From: Pohlia nutans
Taxonomy: Eukaryota; Streptophyta; Bryopsida; Bryales; Mniaceae
Assembly (NCBI GenBank): GCA_022496805.1
Contig: CM040088.1
Location: forward strand, 2,666,001-2,730,000
Length of the DNA stretch: 64,000 nucleotides
Reading direction: 5' to 3'
The notes below the pieces were generated by a model that did no database searches, was not told where the DNA came from, and saw only the letters and a list, made by a program, of their open reading frames with translations. Numbering within the stretch: position 1 is the first letter of the stretch; each line of letters opens with the position of its first letter. The translations under genes and the position numbers were made by a program. Of the stretch, positions 57,487 to 64,000 are shown in pieces.

Positions 57487-58995
57487 TTAACCCTAAATTC
57501 CTGGGCCTATCACCTTGGTAAAAAACTTTGGATTGTGGGTAAATGCATGCTTTGGTGGCTCAATAGTGGCATACGTACATTCCCTAAAAGTCCATATCAT
57601 ATTTTACATATAATGTTGAATATATTTATTTATTTATTTTTCATAAATTCTTTGTAATATATAGAACTCAACCACTTTAAAAAAAAATCTATTAACTTTC
57701 ATACATATTTTCTAATAATATTTTATAAAAAAACTGATAATTTCACTTGAATATAACTAAATATAAAAATAACTTACATAAAAATTAAGTCTATACAAGT
57801 GCAAGCCCACCTAAAGCTTAGATATCTTAACATGCTAAAAAATATGTTGTGCTGAAAAAATCTATTTCCATGCTTTAATAGACATTCAAAAACAACACCT
57901 AGTTTTTACCACAAAAAAGTCCACAAGTACATGATAAATTATGTGTTATCTTATAAAAGTATATTTTTGAGTTTCTCATGATTTAGCACATTAAGTAATG
58001 ACTCACTAACAAACATTTTCAACAACCTTTATTAAAAAAAGTCCATATGTGAAATGTTGGCAGCTTGTCACAGTCACTATTCTCGAGACTATTCTATAAC
58101 TAAAAAGTCCTTAATTTCTTTATGATGATGCCATTTCCAAAAGAAAACTATTTTTATAGACGAATATCAAGGCCAAAATGTGTATACAAATTCTCATGCC
58201 AAAATTCTTCATATTCTATTTTTTATAAATGTTTTAATGAAGGCACCATAGTGAATAATCCTCTGTGACATCAAAAGTGAGACACCAAACCATGCATTCA
58301 CCCTTGTAAGCTATATTTCACCACAATTATCATATTTTTCCTACATGAGACCAAATGTCAACTGTAATCTGTAATTTTTTCAAAATTATTAATGCAAAAT
58401 TTAAATTATTATGATTTTTGGAAGTAAGAAAAGTAAAGAAAATTCATATCAATTTCGAAATATATTAAAAAATATGATTTTTTTTTCCAAATGTGTACAT
58501 CACTATGAAAACATCAAGTTGTTTCTTGTGCTCAAAAAAAATTCTAAATTTGGAAATATAAAGGAAAAACCTAAAACTATGGAATACCATTGAGGAGCCA
58601 TGGTAATAGAACTGATCTTGTAATTGCTATAAATCATTCAATATTAGGAATTTTTCAAAATTTCAAAATGGAGTGAAAGCTAGACTTTGTAAGCTACAAT
58701 TTTTTTAGTTCAGCTTGAATTAAAAAATATCATCTCGATGGTCAAAATTGTATTTCAGTTACAAAAACAAATGAAATTGTGAATACACTACACGGTATTG
58801 ATGATTTTGGCTTTCATGAAGCACTAAAATTCATAATCATCTTAATTTGAAATTTTCTATATACCATTTGATTGATTCATCAACAATGTCCAACATCAGA
58901 AAAATACGGATGAAAAAATTCAAATGGATGAAAATTATGGATGATGAAAAAATAAAATCAACTAGATTTTGGTTGTTCAGGCGTTTAGGGGTTAA
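57487..58995. mobile_element. Long TTAA-flanked element (about 1.5 kb), family G
   Basis: TTAACCCTAAATTCC at 57487 and GGCGTTTAGGGGTTAA at 58995. The right half shares sequence with 51247-51760. No transposase-like ORF. The two ends might belong to different insertions, as no other full copy is available. Confidence 0.5.
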
Positions 58996-59530
58996 AAAAT
59001 CCGTCTTTATACCCGTAATCTCTATTTATAATATATCTTCTTCTCCTCGTCTTCGGGATCTTGTACTAAACGATAGACTTTATATATTTATTGACAACCT
59101 TCTTATTGAGATATGTTGAACTAAATGTCTATTTTTATTTTTATTTTCAAATGCTAGAATAAATTGGGGCATGAATGCATCAAGAGAGGGACCAAATCCT
59201 AGTGCTCTTGGTATTGTTGGCACCTCTTTTGGATCTTTATTAATTAAAAAAAAATGAGAAAAATAATTTTGTACTTTTTGAAAATGAGTTTTTGCATTTT
59301 GTTCCCAATCAAACTCTTTGCTACTTTTTCACATAAGTATAATAAACTTTGAAAGATGATAACAAATAATGTGGAACAATTTGCTCTAGACATACAAGCT
59401 AAAACTACATTAAAGATTAGTCAATTCCAATAAAAACATAAAAATAAAAATTACAATGAAAAAAAGTAACCACAAAATAATATAATTAATTATAATGAAA
59501 GGAAGTTGTAGGCATTGCTTAAGTTATGCC

Positions 59531-59653
59531 TTAACCCCTAAATGCCTAGAAGTTTTGGGCAATACATGAATGTATTCTAAAATGAGGTTTCTTTTACTTT
59601 TTTGAGCTTCAACTTTGAAGAGCATATATAAGACATCTATATATTAAGAGATG
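59531..59653. mobile_element. Solitary left end of a TTAA element
   Basis: TTAACCCCTAAATGCC at 59531 matches the family tip. The following sequence is not family A, and no right end is recognised. Confidence 0.4.
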
Positions 59654-59699
59654 TTGTTTGTTTGTTTGTTTTGTTTTGTTTTGTTTTGTTTTGTTTGTT
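59654..59699. repeat. TTTG/TTTTG microsatellite
   Basis: Runs of TTTG followed by six units of TTTTG-type sequence. Confidence 0.9.
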
Positions 59700-59927
59700 A
59701 TGTTGAGATCTCTTCAATCGTGCGATCCCCAGCCTCGTTCTTGGTACCGTCAAAAAGCTCTCAATAAGGAGGGGTGCACAGAGTTTGTTTAATTGCGTTT
59801 GGATCTACGGTGTGAAAGTTATAGACTTTTAATTGAATTTCGTCACAATGAATTGAACTAAATTATGAAAAACAGATTATGGGGTTTTTTGAAGTCATTT
59901 TTGGCATCGTCGAGAAGCTCTCGACAA

Positions 59928-60589
59928 GTAGGGGTCTCGGGTGGGTCACTTACTGCATTTTACAAACAACGTGCAGCAGAAAATAGCATGGGTTTTATTC
60001 ATCATAAGTAAAATTTATAAGAATTTATAAAAATATTACAAATAAGATAGAATGCAATGAAAGAGTACAGGCCATTATAAATAATTTAGGTACACCACAA
60101 TTTTGGTCCATTATGATTTTAGGACATGTAATTTAGGGAATTGCGAATGGGATCCAAGGTATTAAACTAAGTACAGTTTGTTTGGGGGGGGGGGGGGGGG
60201 GGGGGAAACAGCTGGAGCACAATTGGTAGGAAAGGGCGGTCAGCTGCGCGGTGGACGAAAAGTAGGTCTAGAAGTGCACATTTTCCAGAATGTATGAAAA
60301 AAGGTTAAGTTCTGGTCATTTTCTTGAGGCCATTTTTCTCAAATTTTTAAAGTCATGTTACTTTTAGATTATATTTAAGCCTTTACAAGGAAGATAGCAT
60401 ATAAAAAATTGCATTGGTCACCGTTTTATAAAAAATGATAGAGTCCATAATATAGGCCATTTTTTCCCATTAAGTAATCATAGGGGTCCTTTTAATTTCA
60501 GCTAGGAGGTAAATAGCCCCCCAAAAAACACCCCCTTGCCGCACGTGATACCCAAAATATATGAAGAGTGACCCACCCGAGGTAGGGGT
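59928..60589. mobile_element. hAT-like MITE with 8-bp target duplication GTAGGGGT
   Basis: Element 59936-60581 (646 bp) between perfect GTAGGGGT copies (59928-59935, 60582-60589). Ends CTCGGGTGGGTCACT and AGTGACCCACCCGAG are perfect inverted repeats. Contains a run of 22 G (60184-60205). The 8-bp target fits hAT. Confidence 0.88.
60184..60205. repeat. Run of 22 G
   Basis: An uninterrupted G tract inside the hAT-like MITE, able in principle to form a G-quadruplex; its length is also a likely assembly or sequencing weak point. Confidence 0.95.
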
Positions 60590-60719
60590 GCGCCAAAGTT
60601 GTTTCGCAGCTTTTGGACTTAAAATGTAAAAGTTATAGATTTTCAATCAAATTTTGTCACCATAAATTGAATTAAATTATGGATAAAGCAAAAGCAAAAG
60701 TACATGGAACACAAAGAAC

Positions 60720-62342
60720 ACACGAGAAAATGGGGTTATGCTTACATTTATACAATTGAATGTAAGCATAACCACATGTACCTTACGTATAAATGCAATT
60801 ATGTGTGAGTCTGTTTTTGACTCTTTAGTACCCGGGGTGGTTTTTGAGAAACCACAGTTTTTTTGGTGATTTTTTAAAAACTTATGTTAAAATTAGGGAT
60901 ACTATTATTAATATCCAACCATATAAATGTAAGCATATTTTAATCAATCAAGTGCTAGTTGAACCTCGATAAGATTGGATTGTTGGATTGGAAGATCATA
61001 ATATGTCTTTGAACTATATAATGCACACTCAAAAATTGATACGTTTTTAGAGGGGTGTGTGATTTCAAAGTTAAATAGATTTTGGATTAAATTTTCAAAA
61101 ATGAATGTGAGGATATTCAACAATGATCTATGTCAACCTCTCCATTGTAGTCTTTCATGTCAAGAACGGACTCACACATAATTATTGTAAATTTTATAAA
61201 TAACAGTGACTTATCCATATACGGTTTAGGACAAAATTTATACGTTAAAATATGAAAGGAGTAGGTACATTGATCAAGATTGGAATACATACACTAATGG
61301 AACATGAACAAAAGAACACAATCCATAAAAAAAAACAAAATAACAAGCTTCCAAACACAAGAAATACTGCATAGTATATGTGTTGTATTTGTGAGTATTT
61401 GTTGTATTTTGAGGTATTTGTAGTATTTTGATGTTTTGTACATAGGTATTTTGATAGCTTCACAACTCCAAATCAAAAAAAAATTGCATAAGATGCACAT
61501 GGCACACCCCTTTTTCTATTCTTCATCAGACAATCAATTCCATTCACAACAGATGTGAAGCTATTTAAAAAACATCAGCACTGACCAAATAGTGGTCTTC
61601 TGAGCACTAAAGGGTTGACTTGAAAGATTGCAATGGAGAGGTGATGACATAGATCATTGTTGAACCTCTTCACTTTCATTTTTGAAAATTTAACCCAAAT
61701 TCTATTTAACTTTGAAGTCACACGCCCTCAATATCTCATTTTTGAGTGTGCATTATACAGTTCAAAGACATATTATGATCTTCCAATCCAACAATCCGAT
61801 CTTACCAAAGTTTAACGAGCACTTGTTGACAAACTAACAAGATAACAAACTTCCAAACACAAAAAATACCACATAGTACATGTGTTGTATTTGTAAGTAT
61901 TTGTTGTATTTTTGTGTACATAGGTATTTTGATAGCTTCACAACTCCAAATCAAAAAATTATTTTTGCATAAGATGCACATGGCATTCCCCTTCTTCCAG
62001 TCTTCAGACAACCTAGTCCCATTCACAACATATTTGGAGCTATATCATAAAAACATCAAGCAATGGCTAAATAGTGGTCTTATGGGCACTAAATGGTTAA
62101 CATGAAAGATTGCAAATAGAGGGGTGTTGACATAGATCACTGTTGAACCTCTTCAGTTTCATTTTTGAAAATTAACCCAAATTCTATTCAATTTTGAATT
62201 CACACCCTCCAAAATCTCATTTTTGAATGTGAATTATACAGTTCAAAGACATATTATAATCTTTCAATTCAAGAGTTCAATCTTACCAAGGTTTAACCAA
62301 CACTTGCTTGATTAAGCTAAGCTTACATTTATACAATTGAAT
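60720..62342. repeat. Cluster of inverted and direct repeats (three copies of a 190-bp block)
   Basis: A block with GACATAGATCATTGTTGAAC, TCATTTTTGAAAATTTAAC and AGTTCAAAGACATATTATGA occurs inverted at about 60958-61147 and direct at about 61630-61822 and 62110-62312. A second block (AATACTRCATAGTAYATGTG, TTTTGATAGCTTCACAACTC, GGCACTAAA) is duplicated at about 61265-61618 and 61835-62100. TTACATTTATACAATTGAAT occurs near both outer edges (60745, 62326). At 61583-61597 is the hairpin GACCA-AATAG-TGGTC, next to CTAAAGGGTTGA, a decayed TTAA tip. Confidence 0.65.
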
Positions 62343-62690
62343 ACTATCAATAGTAAGGTAGAACTCCCCATAACCACCACTTCTCCATTTCCTTCTTTAT
62401 CTTTGAATGGCATTCATTTTAGTAGCTGAAATGAATGCTATTCAAAGATATAGACGGAAATGGGGAAGATGCATGGAATTGGAGCTTCTAAGATCATTTT
62501 TGTGTAAAAAAACACCACCTACATGTCACAAATGGAGTATGAATATCTTCACTTTCAAAATTCATATAAATTACATTTTATTTAAAAACGAATTGTTTAT
62601 TTCATTTTTATTCATGAACCTTAATTGTCTCGTTTCAATTTTTAAAGTTTCAAAATTTCAGTCTCGTTTCGATTTTCAAAATTTCCCAAG
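62343..62690. other. Intergenic DNA, nothing assigned
   Basis: A frame at 62407-62826 is open but runs across the MITE at 62691 and has no recognisable domain. A short inverted repeat ATCTTTGAATGGCATTCATT / AATGAATGCTATTCAAAGAT lies at 62398-62440. Confidence 0.4.
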
Positions 62691-62852
62691 CATAACATTC
62701 AATAGCCTTCATGCCCACTACCTTTCTTTCATGCACTTTGCTCATCAGCTTGAGCCTCCACCTGTCCACTTAGCTACTGATGAAGTATTGTTGGGTGTGG
62801 AATATTCCACACACCATCTACTATAGAGCCAAGGCAGGGACTGAATGTTATG
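62691..62852. mobile_element. CATAACATTCAG-type MITE (copy 3, 162 bp)
   Basis: CATAACATTCAA at 62691 and CTGAATGTTATG at 62852; interior shared with 6632-6803 (ACCATCTACTATAGAGCC, CTTAGCTACTGATGA). Confidence 0.75.
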
Positions 62853-63395
62853 AGCATCGCCTAAACCGTAAACCGCAAACCCTAAAATGGGGCAGTCTAC
62901 CTTGCACTCACAAATGTCGTTCCAACGATGAAGCCAAACGATACAATCAGACTGCTGTTTAGGAAGATTACAGCCAGTACGTTTTTCAAAAGACAGTATT
63001 ACTGAACAACAGAATAAATTTGTCATTGGCCGTCTTTGAGGAGCAATGTCCCCAAGGCATACGAGTTGCCAATCTTCATGTTACATCATCATTTGCAAAT
63101 GATTTTTCCAGGATTAAAAAAGCTTGTTCTGAAGAGAATCTCAGCACAAAAGGTTACCAACCTGGGTCTGGATTCTTAATATCTCACTGGTTGACTCAAT
63201 CCTGTCTCAAACAATGTCTCATATAACCAAAATACAGAGCACATCTTCATTCATTTTTGACGAAGAGGCTTCATGAACCCAAAAAAAAGGAAAACTAGCA
63301 ACTCTTGATCTCTACATATGGCAAGTGAGCGCTCTTGTAAAACAGCTCGAGTGGTCATTGTCCTGATCCTCACCTAAGATACTAAGACTTGAAAA
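62853..63395 (-). other. Intergenic DNA and 3' flank of the right-edge gene
   Basis: No separate gene recognised. The part next to 63396 should hold the 3' UTR of the minus-strand gene. Confidence 0.35.
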
Positions 63396-64000
63396 TCACC
63401 TGCTCTTCGCGGTTACTTTGCGCTTGACTTTCCTCTTGGCGAAGACATTAGGAGTTTGACGTTGCTTGTTTTGGTCCTTTTGGCCATCAAAGAGGCCAGT
63501 GATAAGACCCTTGGCAGGGATAGCCCACCCTGTTATCGACTCCAAGGACTTTGAAGGCCGACGGTATGCTTGTGAAAGAGTTCCATCAGCATGGACCACT
63601 GGCAACTCCCCTTGACCCAAAAACGCTAGTCTTGTCACGTCACCAATTTGGATATTAAGAGCCCTGCAACAACAACAATTCTGATTGAGTTTCTCTTGTC
63701 CAGCAACAATAAGACTGAGCTACCAATTACGTCATGTGCTCAGTTAACGATTGCATTGATTTTAAACTTTAATCCAGCCTTTGATTATCGTGAGGATAAT
63801 ATTTACAAGCAATCCTTTGTTTACAGGTTTACACCCTCAAACAATATACCAATTTAAAGAGTCATCAGGTAAAGCACAGAGCATACCTGAGTGCTGCAGA
63901 GAAGAAGATGACCACTCCCAAGTGCTGGAAATGGTCTTGCATGAGCCTTTCCGCTCCAAAAAGTAATTGATACCTCAGATTACCTGATAGTCCCATAAAT
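63396..64000 (-). CDS. Last two exons of a probable RETICULATA-related (DUF3411) protein, partial
   Basis: On the minus strand the penultimate exon (63887 to beyond the window edge) reads FMGLSGNLRYQLLFGAERL followed by a hydrophobic LGVVIFFSAALR. It splices (GT at 63885-63886, AG at 63664-63665, phase 2) to the final exon 63396-63663, ALNIQIGDVTRLAFLGQ, then a Pro/Ser/Gly tail ending in the basic KRKVKRKVTAKSR and TGA. The SxNLRYQ...G-E-R motif followed by a membrane-like segment is characteristic of RETICULATA/LCD1-type chloroplast envelope proteins, which affect mesophyll development and metabolite exchange in Arabidopsis. Most of the protein is outside the window, so the family call rests on about 130 residues. 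The splice junction itself is well supported by frame. Confidence 0.6.

Larger units (their letters stand above)
59735..60690. repeat. Tandem duplication (period about 175 bp) split by an hAT-like MITE
   Basis: Unit 1 (about 59740-59905) and unit 2 (about 59905-59935 plus 60582-60690) share AAGCTCTC, AGGGGTGC, AAAGTTATAGA-TTTTCAAT-type and TGAATTRAAYTAAATTATG. The hAT-like element interrupts unit 2 at GTAGGGGT. Confidence 0.65.

Noticed and set aside
1..64000. CRISPR arrays, prophage, operons or bacterial insertion sequences
   Set aside because: Introns, nuclear tRNA structure without CCA, and plant gene families show a eukaryotic nuclear genome. The repeats have transposon ends and no regular spacers.

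Overview
The window is plant nuclear DNA. It carries intron-containing genes with GT-AG splice sites, plastid-targeted proteins (tocopherol prenyltransferase, Rubisco-assembly-type pterin dehydratase fold, probable RETICULATA-related protein), a plant HD-Zip class I factor and a nuclear tRNA-Tyr(GUA) with a short intron. The DNA is AT-rich, introns are short to moderate (about 0.1-1 kb), and genes lie in a sea of small non-autonomous DNA transposons. A seed-free land plant is my weak best guess; no single feature proves the clade.

Layout. 0.2-2.2 kb: TTAA-flanked MITEs, one nested in another. 3.5-5.1 kb (+): three-exon HD-Zip I gene with a possible upstream ORF. 6-29 kb: no convincing protein gene, but many MITEs of several superfamilies, fold-back elements and tandem duplications. 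29.3 kb (-): tRNA-Tyr. 30-35.8 kb: more TTAA elements and a broken DExH-box helicase fragment (32.8-33.35 kb, -). 36.35-38.64 kb (+): four-exon RAF2/PCD-like gene, with copies of one 310-bp MITE in inverted orientation in its first intron and beyond its 3' end. 40.9-42.9 kb: a 2-kb fold-back with a pyrimidine minisatellite. 45.8-50.1 kb (+): twelve-exon homogentisate phytyltransferase (VTE2-1 type). 50.7-62.4 kb: TTAA elements, two hAT-like MITEs with clear 8-bp target duplications, an isolated 106-aa ORF and a cluster of inverted and direct repeats. 63.4 kb to the right edge (-): the last two exons of a probable RETICULATA-related gene.

The most unusual content is a superfamily of roughly 25 small elements, with unrelated interiors, that all begin and end at TTAA and share the short terminal repeat TTAACCCCTAAA. 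One element nested inside another, compared with an intact copy of the host element, shows directly that TTAA is the duplicated target. Many copies also carry a short stem-loop near one end only; its stem sequence differs between families but stays complementary. The TTAA target and C-rich tip resemble piggyBac-type (or Sola3-type) transposition, which is not a standard part of described plant MITE collections as far as I know.

The protein genes do not form a cluster with a joint function: VTE2-1 acts in plastid tocopherol synthesis, RAF2-like in Rubisco assembly, HD-Zip I in nuclear transcription. All exon structures were built by hand from reading frame and splice-site agreement.
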